From Gloeocapsopsis sp. IPPAS B-1203 (GTDB lineage: Bacteria; Cyanobacteriota; Cyanobacteriia; Cyanobacteriales; Chroococcidiopsidaceae), in NCBI RefSeq assembly GCF_002749975.1, contig NZ_PEIG01000013.1:62001-126000 (forward strand): 64,000 nucleotides of DNA. Direction: 5' to 3'. Under the pieces are notes generated by a model that ran no database searches, was not told where the DNA came from, and saw nothing but the letters and a program-made list of their open reading frames with translations. The translations under genes were made by a program, and so were the position numbers. Positions 9,500-18,060 of the stretch are shown in pieces. Within the stretch, counting starts at the first letter, position 1. The number at the start of each line of letters is the position of its first letter.

Positions 9500-9712
9500 T
9501 CCCGCTATTTTTACGAGAACGAAGATATTTACTCAAGAAGTGATGGAATTATTTACTTTAATGTTCACAATGATGAAGCAATTTTGCTTTATGAAAGGGC
9601 AGGGGATGGATTAGTCTGTTCGGAAGATCGAGTCGTGCGCCTTGCTCACCCGCGATTGCATCCTGCGATCCAAAAAGCAGCAATAGACAATAATTTAATC
9701 TTTAAACCATGA
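9500..9712 (+). pseudogene. 3' remnant of an unidentified gene
   Basis: An open stretch of about 70 codons reads like real protein (ENEDIYSRSDGIIYFNVHND, then ILLYERAGDGLV and a HPRLHPAIQKA tail) and ends at TGA 9710. A TAG at 9497 interrupts it just above, and there is no start codon until deep inside. The neighbouring frame (9381-9614) is open but looks unlike protein. A frameshifted or truncated gene is the simplest reading. Family unknown. Confidence 0.4.
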
Positions 9713-9742
9713 CCTCTGTCATACCAGTTCCGAGTTCTACTT

Positions 9743-10162
9743 TTAAGTAGTGCCACATCAAGGGCAGAAGCGAAACTTGAGGGACACGTCGCCTCATTAC
9801 AACTGAGACAGGGATCGCACAATCGCGTTTCACAAGCAAAACAAACTTTGGAGCGAAGATGCAAACACATCGGTTCAGCTTCAGTTCCTGGCGTCCCACA
9901 TTGAGGACAAATCTTCAACTGCTACCCAATATCTGCTACACGCACTCCTTAACAAACCGCATATAAATATTATTGTATAATTTGCAACGCTCGTGCTAAT
10001 CCAACACGCGATTTGGAGTTTAGTCGCATTGTCTTTCCTGATTCAATCTTGCCGATACTTTGCAAGTGAATTCCTGCTTGTTGCGCGAGTTCGGCTTGAC
10101 TCATTTTGAGGTTCATCTGCACTCGCCGTACTAAGATCGAGAAAATGACGACGAAGTTTCAT
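9743..10162 (-). pseudogene. Decayed XRE-type HTH / double zinc-ribbon protein
   Basis: Read from ATG 10162 on the minus strand, the frames join into one protein. It starts MKLRRHFLDL, then after a 1-base shift has VQMNLKMSQAELAQQAGIH and SIGKIESGKT (an XRE helix-turn-helix). The linker carries three in-frame stops (TAA 9972-9970, TAA 9951-9949, TAG 9924-9922). Next comes LKICPQCGTPGT with later FACE, CLSC and, after another shift near 9775, SLKFRFCP-stop-CGTT. So the zinc ribbon pairs are still visible. It was probably a DNA-binding regulator. Confidence 0.75.
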
Positions 10163-10350
10163 AATGATTCAACCTTACTGAAATTACGAGCAATCAATGA
10201 TTTGACCATTCTGTCCACTACTTTAAACACTCTAGCCAGCTACATATTCAAGATCAGTAGCTAAAACGTTCCTGTATCTATAATCTATGTCTAATGCAGA
10301 AAAATAAAACTGCAATGAAATAACTATCGACTGACGGCAACCGCTTACAG

Positions 10351-10380
10351 TTACCCCTTGACATTGAAGTCAAGTATAAG
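10351..10380 (+). promoter_or_regulatory. MerR-type promoter/operator
   Basis: The inverted repeat CTTGAC-N6-GTCAAG (10357-10374) fills the gap between a -35-like TTACCC (10351-10356) and a -10-like TATAAG (10375-10380). An operator dyad inside an 18-20 bp spacer is typical of MerR-family activators. It stands 37 bp upstream of the thioredoxin-like gene that leads the merR-containing unit, so autoregulation is likely. Confidence 0.55.
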
Positions 10381-10416
10381 GTTTACGCTGGGGTTAGCAC
10401 TTAGGAGAAGTTTGAG

Positions 10417-10692
10417 ATGACTAAGCATTTAGTTGAAGTCTTTACAGCAGCTTGCCCGCTGTGTGATGAAACCGTCAAATTGGTGCAATCGTTAGCGTGT
10501 GAAAGCTGTGAGATTCAGGTGTGGGATTTGCGTGAAGGGTATTCAACCCACAAATGCCGTGAGAAAGCCAATCAATACGGGATTCATCGGGTTCCAGCAG
10601 TTGTGGTTAATGGCAAACTAACAGAGTGTTGTCAAAATCAGCAGCCGATTTCCCGTGAAGCACTAATCGCGGCTGGCATTGGACAACGATAG
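10417..10692 (+). CDS. Thioredoxin-fold protein (CPLC)
   Basis: A 91-residue protein with a thioredoxin or glutaredoxin-like fold. VEVFTAACPLCDE places a CxxC redox or metal site near residue 14, and HRVPAVVVNG near residue 60 gives the family's cis-proline. Extra cysteines lie in between (CESC, HKC) and after (ECC), unusual for a plain thioredoxin and suggestive of metal contact. It opens an apparent operon with merR and a broken CopZ-type gene. AGGAG lies about 10 bp upstream of the ATG. A role in thiol or metal handling is inference. Confidence 0.7.
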   Translation: MTKHLVEVFTAACPLCDETVKLVQSLACESCEIQVWDLREGYSTHKCREKANQYGIHRVPAVVVNGKLTECCQNQQPISREALIAAGIGQR

Positions 10693-10749
10693 AGTATGCA
10701 AGCAGGAGGGAAACGATTTCTTTCCTACCTAAGGAGTGTTAATGGAATC

Positions 10750-11268
10750 ATGAAAGAAGGTTTATTGATCGGGGAATTGAGTCAGCGAGTGCATCTGCCT
10801 ACCCAGACGATTCGATATTATGAACGACTGGGACTGCTTAAACCACCCAAACGTACCGCATCGCACTATCGCCTTTATACCGCAGAGGATGAAGAACGAC
10901 TGCGCTTTATTCAAAAAGCTAAGCAGTTTGGGCTATCGCTGGATGAAATCGAACAATTGATCGAGATTAGGTCCCGTGGAACGCCTCCTTGTAATGATCT
11001 CAAGCGCATGGTGAAGCAACACCTCGATGAATTAGATCGTCGGATTCAAGCGATGCTGGCGTTTCGCCAAGACTTAGCCAGTCGATATGAGCAGATTGAA
11101 GCCTTGCTTGCGGATGCATCGGTTGTGCCAACTGAAACCCACTGTAACGGGATAGTTTGTAGACTAATTGAACGATCGAGACCAGCGACATTGGAGGAAA
11201 CTGTGAAACCTAAAACAGCCTTATTGATGCGATCGTCGCCACTGCCAATGCAAAGATTAGGAAATTAA
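10750..11268 (+). CDS. MerR-family metal-responsive regulator
   Basis: A MerR-family regulator of about 172 residues when started at ATG 10750 (MKEGLLIGEL). ATG 10696 is an in-frame alternative. The winged helix-turn-helix reads TIRYYERLGLL and YRLYTAEDEERL, followed by the dimerisation helix. Cysteine in PPCNDL at the start of that helix and the HCNGIVCRLIE segment near the end form the usual Cys cluster of mercury, lead or zinc sensors of this family. Which metal it senses cannot be told. The stretch after about residue 150 is atypical. Confidence 0.85.
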   Translation: MKEGLLIGELSQRVHLPTQTIRYYERLGLLKPPKRTASHYRLYTAEDEERLRFIQKAKQFGLSLDEIEQLIEIRSRGTPPCNDLKRMVKQHLDELDRRIQAMLAFRQDLASRYEQIEALLADASVVPTETHCNGIVCRLIERSRPATLEETVKPKTALLMRSSPLPMQRLGN

Positions 11269-11281
11269 CAGGATTTGTAAG

Positions 11282-11758
11282 ATGCACGATTGTTGTTGTC
11301 CAACTCCTAATGTAGCCACGCCTTCTGACAAATTGATGTGTCCTGATGATGGTAGCAAGGGGAAGCCTGTTAAACTCATTACGCAAAAGCTTGCTTCAGC
11401 CCATAGCATTGGAACAGTTAGACCCACAGCCGCCGTATTTTTTTTGTGCTCACGCTGAGTGTTCAATAGTCTACTTTTCAGAAGCGGGACAAGAATTTAC
11501 AACGGCTGATGTGAAAGTTTCTGTGTTTCAGAAAGATCAAAAAGATACTGTTCCAGTTTGTTACTGTTTTGGTTGGAGCCGTCAGCGAATTAATGAAGAG
11601 ATTCAACAGCGTGGTAAGAGCAGTGCGATCGTCGCCATCATGGATGATATCAAAACCAAACGCTGTGGTTGTGCTGTGGTTGTGAAGTCAATAATCCTCA
11701 AAGGTTTTGCTGTTTAGAAAATGTTCGTTTTGTTGTTAAAGAATTATTCAAGAGATGA
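11282..11758 (+). pseudogene. Frameshifted CopZ-type [2Fe-2S] protein
   Basis: Three frames join into one protein of the CopZ N-terminal type. The first piece starts at ATG 11282 (MHDCCCPTP, SKGKPVKLIT). The second runs LEQLDPQPPYFFCAHAEC, CYCFGWSRQRI and KRCGC. The third ends VNNPQRFCCLENVRF before TGA 11756. The first shift lies near 11385. The second is caused by a perfect 11-bp tandem duplication (GCTGTGGTTGT twice, about 11662-11683). The cysteines would bind an iron-sulfur cluster or copper. It follows merR by 13 bp and probably belonged to that operon. Confidence 0.75.
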
Positions 11759-11767
11759 TGTCAAATG

Positions 11768-12229
11768 TTAATCGTTAGAAAGTACATGCTCAGCCACTTC
11801 TTCAATCATGCTGCAAAGCTCTTGGCTGTAAGGATCATCGAACGGGCGATCTGCCCAGCGATCGCGATATATTTCTAGCTCGACCTTAAGCGTCTTGATG
11901 CGATCGAGTTGCGCGTCCAACTCAGCAATTTTTCGGTTTAATAGGTCTCGCACTAGTGGGCAAGCTGGATCGCCTTGATGTCGAACACCCAAAATCTGCT
12001 GAATTTCGGACAGGGAAAACTGGAGAGATTGCGCCTTCTTGATAAACTGCACGCGCTTAATCGCATCAGTAGTGTAATAACGATAGCCACTTTCGCTTCT
12101 GTGGGTCGGTTCAATCAACCCCAATGTTTCGTAATAGCGAATAGTTCCTACTGCAACATCGCTCTGCTCTGCCAGCTCTCCAATCTTGAGCAGTTTCTCT
12201 GGCAATCGGTTTTGGCTCAGTCTTCTCAT
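11768..12229 (-). CDS. MerR-family regulator of the local metal regulon
   Basis: A 153-residue MerR-family regulator. The DNA-binding part has TIRYYETLGLIEP and GYRYYTTDAIKRV. A cysteine in PACPLVRDL and a second in ELCSMIEE are placed like metal ligands of ZntR/CadR/CueR relatives. Its promoter (12275-12305) carries a dyad that recurs before 13098 and 13858, so it probably controls itself and those two units. The inducing metal is not evident. The Met-rich target protein would favour copper or silver, but that is inference. Confidence 0.87.
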   Translation of the reverse strand: MRRLSQNRLPEKLLKIGELAEQSDVAVGTIRYYETLGLIEPTHRSESGYRYYTTDAIKRVQFIKKAQSLQFSLSEIQQILGVRHQGDPACPLVRDLLNRKIAELDAQLDRIKTLKVELEIYRDRWADRPFDDPYSQELCSMIEEVAEHVLSND

Positions 12230-12274
12230 GGCAGTCCCGTTGAATCTGGAGCAAAATGCCCCGCCGCATTTCTA

Positions 12275-12305
12275 GTCTAAACTCTATAGTTAACTATAGA
12301 GTCAA
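12275..12305 (-). promoter_or_regulatory. MerR promoter with perfect dyad (site 1)
   Basis: On the minus strand, TTGACT (12305-12300) and TAGACT (12279-12274) are separated by 20 bp. The perfect palindrome ACTCTATAGTT/AACTATAGAGT (12281-12302) covers the -35 end and the spacer. This architecture is that of MerR-family promoters. It reads into the merR gene at 12229. Confidence 0.7.
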
Positions 12306-12327
12306 GGCTTTTTGAGCACCACATGGC

Positions 12328-12801
12328 TCATCTGACATGACAAAGTTGGCGTTTGACGAACCAAATTGTTAAAGGTGGGATTAGTAGCCACATCAACAGT
12401 GGCAGTAATCCAGTACCCAAAATTGGAACTGTTGGCATGAAATCGGCGTAAGTCCAAATACCCAACCATCTTGTTGCTAGGTCTTCAAAAATAACTGTAA
12501 TTAGAACTCCTACAAGTGTAAATACGCTGATTTGCCTTAGACTGGGTTGACGAACCCATTGGCGTGACTTTGATGTGGCTGCAACCACCCAAAAGGAAGT
12601 AAGCACAATTCCAACATCACCTACTGTAGCCAGTGTGCAATTTCTGATCATCCCAAAGCAGGAAAGCTCAGATGGGACTTGATAGAACGGCATTTGCTGA
12701 ACCTCCCAGAAGAAAGACAGGAGAAATGAAAATATAGCTACATTCCATTCGGGTGAATTCAGCCAGTGAAAGGAGCGGATGACGGTTTGGGAATTTGACA
12801 T
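12328..12801 (-). CDS. Four-helix membrane protein, unknown function
   Basis: About 157 residues from ATG 12801 (MSNSQ), with ATG 12813 an alternative. Four hydrophobic stretches are visible: about 25-45, 60-80, 95-115 and 130-150. Conserved-looking patches are FEDLATRWLGIW and TVPILGTGLLP. It is probably an inner-membrane protein. Similar hypothetical proteins are common in cyanobacteria, but I cannot name a role. It is transcribed opposite to the Met-rich gene, with MerR site 2 between them. Confidence 0.6.
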   Translation of the reverse strand: MSNSQTVIRSFHWLNSPEWNVAIFSFLLSFFWEVQQMPFYQVPSELSCFGMIRNCTLATVGDVGIVLTSFWVVAATSKSRQWVRQPSLRQISVFTLVGVLITVIFEDLATRWLGIWTYADFMPTVPILGTGLLPLLMWLLIPPLTIWFVKRQLCHVR

Positions 12802-13020
12802 AGTACACCTCAATAAGTCCTTATGGCTATCATCAACAGTAAAGTCAGGCTGGACGCCCTTTGTTTCTAACCTAGCGTTGGAGGATCGCTATGCATCGCT
12901 CAAAAAATGATTCAAATTTTTTCCTTGACGAAAGTTGCAAGTGAAGTGAGCGATCAGAGAGTAGTAAAGCTATTTCACTCTAGGACGTTATTGACCGCGT
13001 AAGAAAATGTTGTCGATGAC

Positions 13021-13052
13021 TTGACTCTATAGCCGACTAGAGACTCTAGCAT
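13021..13052 (+). promoter_or_regulatory. MerR promoter (site 2)
   Basis: TTGACT (13021-13026) and TAGCAT (13047-13052) are 20 bp apart. An imperfect dyad ACTCTATAG / CTAGAGACT lies over the -35 end and spacer, matching site 1. It stands 46 bp upstream of the Met-rich protein gene. Confidence 0.65.
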
Positions 13053-13097
13053 AGCAATAGTCATCGAGATGTTGACGAATTGTTGATTGAACATTGA

Positions 13098-13424
13098 ATG
13101 AATACTATGAAACGTACTCGACTTATTACCAGTGGAATTGTAGTTGGTTTAGCCATGTTGGGAGTAACCGTACTTCCGGCGATCGCTCATGAGCACAATC
13201 AAACAACCTCTACTATTGCTCAAAGGCAGCCTGCAACGCCTTCTGATACAAATCAAACGCAGACAGCCCCAACAGAAGAACAAATGAGGCAAATGATTGC
13301 TCAGTGCAACTCTATGATGAGCATGATGCACAACATGATGGGCAATGACAATATGTCTGGGATGATGGGGCAGCAGAATAGCCCTTCAGGACAGGGCTGG
13401 ATGAACCCAATGCCAGGACAATAA
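13098..13424 (+). CDS. Met-rich periplasmic protein
   Basis: A 108-residue protein with a signal peptide (about residues 1-30, ending IAHEHN). ATG 13107 is an alternative start. The second half is rich in Met, Asn, Gln and Gly, with MMSMMHNMMG and NMSGMMG clusters. Such Met/His clusters bind Cu(I) or Ag(I) in periplasmic proteins. It sits under MerR site 2 and before a DUF2933 gene. A role as copper or silver binding protein is inference from composition and context. Confidence 0.7.
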   Translation: MNTMKRTRLITSGIVVGLAMLGVTVLPAIAHEHNQTTSTIAQRQPATPSDTNQTQTAPTEEQMRQMIAQCNSMMSMMHNMMGNDNMSGMMGQQNSPSGQGWMNPMPGQ

Positions 13425-13482
13425 GATCATCTCTATCTCTGACAAGAGCAACACGCTGAAAACAAAAGTCAATTTCCTTGGC

Positions 13483-13728
13483 ATGTGTTTTGACTGGAAA
13501 GTGTTGGTGGGGCAGGTAGCCGTCGGCATTGCAATTGCTGTGTTAGTACCGCAACTGACGCTGAGGGCATTACCACTGCAGTTGCTAGCAGCCTGTCCGC
13601 TTGCGATACTTCTAATGATGAACCAAATGGACAAGGATTCAATATCTGCTTCATCACACCGACGATCTTTGTTACCTGCCAGTAAATTGCTTAATCGGGA
13701 CGAGCAACTGGCTCAATTGCGCGTGTAA
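13483..13728 (+). CDS. DUF2933-like small membrane protein
   Basis: An 81-residue protein starting MCFDWKVLVG, with two hydrophobic segments (about 8-25 and 28-45, the second LQLLAACPLAILLMM) and a hydrophilic tail ending DEQLAQLRV. The pattern matches the DUF2933 family of small membrane proteins often found beside metal-resistance genes. It follows the Met-rich gene by 58 bp and probably shares its promoter. Function unknown. Confidence 0.65.
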   Translation: MCFDWKVLVGQVAVGIAIAVLVPQLTLRALPLQLLAACPLAILLMMNQMDKDSISASSHRRSLLPASKLLNRDEQLAQLRV

Positions 13729-13754
13729 CTCACACATTATATAAGTCATTCCAC

Positions 13755-13786
13755 TTGACTCCATAGCTTAATGGAGAGTTTAGGAT
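13755..13786 (+). promoter_or_regulatory. MerR promoter (site 3)
   Basis: TTGACT (13755-13760) and TAGGAT (13781-13786) are separated by 20 bp holding CCATAG...ATGGAGAGT, a dyad like those of sites 1 and 2. It lies 71 bp upstream of 13858 and should drive 13858, 14224 and perhaps 15335. Confidence 0.65.
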
Positions 13787-13857
13787 GGACTTGACACATA
13801 GGGAATTTTTGTCTTGGCAGACATTCTTCCCTTTATTTCCTGAATTCAGACTGTGCT

Positions 13858-14202
13858 ATGAACAATTCAGATTCTCGAATTCCTGAAGCGATCGCCCCAG
13901 AGGTGTTTGCCCGTGCCGCTCGCTTATATGCCCAAGCAGTGCAGGGGTACTCGTTAGAGGAATTAATTCAAGCTGGAGCAGCCGCCAATATTCCGCCCAA
14001 ATACATAGAACAAGCGGTGCAGGAGATCCGGTTGAAACACTTCCAAGCGGAGAGACGAAAACAACGGCTCAAAGATACCCTCGTCGGTGCAGGAATGGCG
14101 ATTGCCCTGTTAAGCGTCTGGAATGTCAATCACTTCCAACCTCAAACTTTGATAAGCCGTATAGTGACCCCTTGCAGTAGCATGATGGGCATGAGGCAAT
14201 AA
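13858..14202 (+). CDS. Small membrane-anchored hypothetical protein
   Basis: A 114-residue protein. The first 75 residues are helical and charged (ARLYAQAVQGYSLEEL, YIEQAVQEIR). One membrane helix lies at about 80-97 (LVGAGMAIALLSVW), and a short tail ends CSSMMGMRQ with Met and Cys. No known family recognised. It is first in a unit under MerR site 3, 21 bp before the BNR-repeat gene. Its Met-rich end suits the metal context. Confidence 0.55.
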   Translation: MNNSDSRIPEAIAPEVFARAARLYAQAVQGYSLEELIQAGAAANIPPKYIEQAVQEIRLKHFQAERRKQRLKDTLVGAGMAIALLSVWNVNHFQPQTLISRIVTPCSSMMGMRQ

Positions 14203-14223
14203 CCAGGAAACTACCAGAACATT

Positions 14224-15249
14224 ATGAGTCAGTCAAATTCAAACCAGGGAAAGGCTGCAAAATGGTTAGCTTACGCTGTCCCTGCAATCGTATTTTTCAT
14301 AGCCTTAGGAGGTGCAGCCTGGTTATTTAGTCGTACCAGCCAGCCTACCAGAAGCAATTTGTCCAGTGCTGCATCTCAATCGCCATCCAACCAAACGGAT
14401 AACTTACTAGCGCCCACTACTTCAGAAGCGTCTCTAAAACCAGCAGAGAACTGGCAGGCAAACAATCACATTCATGGATTAACCGTCAGCCCTGATAGTT
14501 TTCAAATTATCTATGTTGCCAGTCATAATGGTCTTCTAAAGCGATCTGAGACAGGTCGATGGTATTGGGTAAAAGAACGGTACGATTACATGGGTTTCAT
14601 CGCTCACCCAACTGACGCAAATCGCTTCTATGCCAGTGGCCATCCACCAGAAGGTGGCAACTTGGGGTTTCAAGTGAGCCGAAATCAAGGAGTAGATTGG
14701 CAAGAAGTTTCCATGTCAGGAGTAGATTTTCATGCAATGGCGATCGCACCTAGCCGCCCTGACATCATTTACGGTCTAGCCACATCTGGAGAACGAGGCT
14801 TCTTTGTATCGCACGATGCTGGTCAAACCTGGGTACAGCAGCCTGCAAATGGTTTAGAGGCAATGCCGTTTAGCCTTAAAGTTGATCCTCTCAATGCAGA
14901 GCGAGTGGTAGCGACAACACAAGCCGGGCTATATGAAAGTCAAGATGCGGGCAAAACGTGGTCACTCATTCCCAGCACAGCTACTGCTCCAATAGTAGGA
15001 TTAGCACTGCAAGCAGATGGCGACAGGACGGTGATGTTTGGATATCGCGTCTCTCCTGCCAATACTGGACTATACCGCAGCGTGGACAATGGACAAACCT
15101 GGGAGCTTTGGAGCAGCAATGGACTAGAGGGCACAGTTTTGTATCTAGCTGTTGCTTCCAGTAATGCACAGATTTTCTACGCTATTAATGAGAACAATAT
15201 TGTTTTCCAATCACAGGACGGTGGTAAAACATGGAATGAACTAAGTTAG
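14224..15249 (+). CDS. BNR/sialidase-like repeat protein (F510_1955 type)
   Basis: A 341-residue protein with an N-terminal membrane anchor (about 14-34) and a periplasmic beta-propeller. Repeats read SHDAGQTW, SQDAGKTW, SVDNGQTW and SQDGGKTW, the Asp-box (BNR) motif. NHIHGLTVSP near residue 80 and a GHPPEGGNLG segment match the family annotated as F510_1955 glycosylhydrolase, which often accompanies metal-resistance genes. No enzymatic activity is implied by the repeats alone. It follows 13858 by 21 bp. Confidence 0.78.
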   Translation: MSQSNSNQGKAAKWLAYAVPAIVFFIALGGAAWLFSRTSQPTRSNLSSAASQSPSNQTDNLLAPTTSEASLKPAENWQANNHIHGLTVSPDSFQIIYVASHNGLLKRSETGRWYWVKERYDYMGFIAHPTDANRFYASGHPPEGGNLGFQVSRNQGVDWQEVSMSGVDFHAMAIAPSRPDIIYGLATSGERGFFVSHDAGQTWVQQPANGLEAMPFSLKVDPLNAERVVATTQAGLYESQDAGKTWSLIPSTATAPIVGLALQADGDRTVMFGYRVSPANTGLYRSVDNGQTWELWSSNGLEGTVLYLAVASSNAQIFYAINENNIVFQSQDGGKTWNELS

Positions 15250-15334
15250 TAATTGTGAGGAAACGATGCGTTGCATGATGCTTACATTGCTTGTTGACCA
15301 AAGTGCCGAGATGGTCAGTACCTTTTAATCTTTT

Positions 15335-16036
15335 ATGAAGCGCAAGCGACGAAAAAAGCAGCACCTTCTCAACCGTCAGAATACCATTGCCCTGACCATC
15401 CTGCTGTTGTATCTACTAATTTGCGGGTGGCTCTGGATTCGACCGGAGTTCGATCTATTTTCTGCTGAAGGGCTGAAACAAGCGACTCAACGTTGGGGAT
15501 GGCTGGGAGTACTGGTTTACACGGGTATTCTGACGCTATCTGTTGTGATCAGCCCGATTCCAAGTGCCCCACTTGCGGTTGTGGCTGGGATGATCTGGGG
15601 TCCAATTTTGGCAGGAATTTATAGTGTCATTGGCGGTTTCTTAGGTGGTTTGCTGGCATACTTTATTGCCTATACACTAGGGCGATCGGCTGTCCATGCG
15701 CTAACAGGGAAACTCATCTACTTCTCTAAAAATCGAGGGGAAGTTTATCTTGGTTGGGTGATCTTCATCACACGCCTACTTCCAGTGTTATCATTTGATC
15801 TGATTAGCTATGGAGCCGGTATCACAGGACTCTCATTGCCAATTTATGCTACTGCAACATTGCTTGGCATGATTCCATCTACTTTTTTTCTAACATTTTT
15901 AGGTTCAACATTTACAGTTGGTTTACCGTTAGGGATTGTTCTTTCTATTCTGTTCCTGATTCTGTTGATAGGTTTACCGTATAGTATTCATCGGTACAAC
16001 TGGTTCAATATAAGAGATATTATTCACTTGGAATGA
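15335..16036 (+). CDS. TVP38/TMEM64 family membrane protein
   Basis: A 233-residue protein with about six membrane segments. After a basic N-terminus (KRKRRKKQ) comes a VTT/DedA-type core: SPIPSAPLAVVAGMIWGPI, then GGFLGGLLAYFIAYTLGR, and later FITRLLPVLSFDLISYGAG. These match the TVP38/TMEM64 family, members of which move lipids or unknown substrates and are often linked to metal-resistance operons. It follows the BNR gene by 85 bp and may be the last gene of that unit. Confidence 0.82.
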   Translation: MKRKRRKKQHLLNRQNTIALTILLLYLLICGWLWIRPEFDLFSAEGLKQATQRWGWLGVLVYTGILTLSVVISPIPSAPLAVVAGMIWGPILAGIYSVIGGFLGGLLAYFIAYTLGRSAVHALTGKLIYFSKNRGEVYLGWVIFITRLLPVLSFDLISYGAGITGLSLPIYATATLLGMIPSTFFLTFLGSTFTVGLPLGIVLSILFLILLIGLPYSIHRYNWFNIRDIIHLE

Positions 16037-16618
16037 ATGCGTGGTATTATCTCATTACCCATTTAGAATCAAAGTGTAGTGAAGTATTTGTACCTAAATA
16101 CATTCAGACATAGATCGTGGTTTTGTGGATGAGAAGTTACAAATCTAATTAGGAACAGCTTCTATAATAAATGTGAATCAGAGATTTTGCGCTTTCGGCG
16201 TTGTTTGAAGTTTGTCGAAAGTAGAACAATGCCAAAAATAACTGTAGAGAGCAGAACAACACTCGTCCCAGAAGCAACGTCGAAATAGTAGCTTAGATAA
16301 ATGCTTTTGACGCTGCCCAATGCCACGTAACAACGCCTTTGGTACTCGTTCAAATAACTGAGAAATACATTCAATCGGTAATGCAACACTTGGGAGCAAG
16401 TCACTTTTGCAAGCGAGTCAAGAAGAAAGCATCCCATTAAGGTATGCACATCGTTGCGCCAAGACCTGGGGAACGTTTTGCTCAAGCCATTGAGCACCAG
16501 AGATTTGAAGCCTTCTATCAAGTTGCTTCACTGCTGATTCCACTCGTCCTGTTGCAACAGAGACTTTTTGGGCGTGGAAGTGTTGATAGTTGACGATGCG
16601 GTGGCAGTGTTTCTTCAG

Positions 16619-18060
16619 CCCTCTTTTGTTACTTTAATAAACTAAAAACTAAGATATATACCTAACTTGCCATAGCATAATCTATAGAATAACCTCGGAA
16701 GCTGTTCATATTTCCTATCAACTTGAATAGCCCTCTTTTCAGTCCAGGTATTCGGAATACTCGTAGCCAAGGCTCAACTAAATACCAGAATATATAAGGT
16801 TGGATAATTAGTCTTAAGTTGTTTAAAGAACTCTTCCAGTTAACACCTGATTCCCATTCAGGTGTTGAGTAATTTCTTCACTCTTACCAGTAAAGCTAGA
16901 ATAGCTTTGTGCATTTGAGTTGGTATTAGTTCCAGAATTAGCGGTTGATGATTTAAACTGTAACGCTTGCAAAGTAACCAAGAGGTAAGCGCTAAAAACG
17001 ATTTCCCACCACCGCTCAATACTGTGATAATCTGTGAGCCGAAAATCTGCCCACCCTAACTGATTTTTTACCTGTTTGAAGCTATACTCAATCCAAGTTC
17101 TCAAGCTATAGAGATTACCTAGAATTTGTTGAATTTTACCAGGTAAATTAGTCATGATAAACCAAGTATCTGCCGACTCAGGAATAGTATCATCTTTTGT
17201 AATTTCAAAATACCTCAGATGCCGACGCTTACCAAAGATAATTTCACGGATGTAGCGGGTTTCTGGGGGACGGTGAGAAAGGCTCTGCTCATAGGCAAAC
17301 CAACGGTTGTAACGAACTCTCTCCTGGGGAAAGCCAAACTACATGATTGCTACGAATAGCTACGATAAAAGGTAGTTTCAACTCAACTAAAGCGAGGACT
17401 AACTCTGTACTTTCCCCATACAAACTATCTGCTAATACTAGTTCAATGTTAAATCCGTAATCAATCAGTTCTTGAGTAATTTCTAGTGCTAGTTGCGGCT
17501 TAGTTTTGTATTGGTCTCCTGATTTCAGTCGAGTCCGAGGTTTAAAAACTTTAAACATTAATGGATAAGTCATATTATCAATGACTGCATAGGCATTAAC
17601 CGAGACAATACCATTCTCCACTTTTCCTAAGTTACCAATATATTGTTTAGCTACATAATCAGTTGCTGTTCCCTTCTTTTTATCTCCGGTTTCATCAATG
17701 CACAATGTAATTGATCGCTCCCCAATTGTTACTAAAGTCAACCATAATCGCATCTCTTGAAGTGCTTTAACATCCCACACTGCATCCCGCAACAAATGAT
17801 GCAATCCTTGCCCATCTTTCAATCCAACTATTCGCGCAATTTCTGGTAAAGATTTACGTGATAGCTCGCTAATCATCCCCATGTGTAGGAACTTGAAGTA
17901 TTCATAGTTCCTGACATCGCTGAACAAGTTTTGATATGTTTGGCAATATTCATCCACAAATCCAACTGTTGCTTGTGGCTTACGCGGCTCAACCATACTC
18001 TCTATCTAGAATTCAGCTTTTCTCTCTTGTTTTTCTTCCTCCTATAGTAACAAAAGAGGG
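16619..18060 (-). mobile_element. IS701-like insertion sequence inside ISKra4
   Basis: A 1442-bp element with terminal inverted repeats CCCTCTTTTGTTACT (16619) and AGTAACAAAAGAGGG (ending 18060). It is flanked by the direct repeat TTCAG (16614-16618 and 18061-18065). If the family's usual 4-bp duplication applies, the boundary shifts by one base. Confidence 0.82.
16823..17996 (-). pseudogene. IS701-type transposase with one frameshift
   Basis: The first part (17996 to about 17330) has LCIDETGDKKKGTATDYVAK, AYAVIDNM and LVLADSLYGES, a DDE transposase of IS701 type. Near 17330 the frame shifts by one base in GGAGAGAGTT. The protein continues in another frame as VRYNRWFAYEQS, then YFEITKDDT and TWIEYSFKQVKNQLGWADFR, to a stop at 16823. 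As written the gene cannot make a full transposase, unless the shift is a sequencing error. Confidence 0.8.

Noticed and set aside
9381-9614. 77-codon plus-strand frame after the DUF4238 gene
   Set aside because: Residue pattern is not protein-like, and the overlapping frame 9500-9712 is more convincing.
9646-9918. Separate cysteine-rich protein starting at TTG 9918
   Set aside because: Its sequence continues in frame with the HTH part upstream through three stops, so it is a piece of a pseudogene. Its C-terminal half is out of frame.
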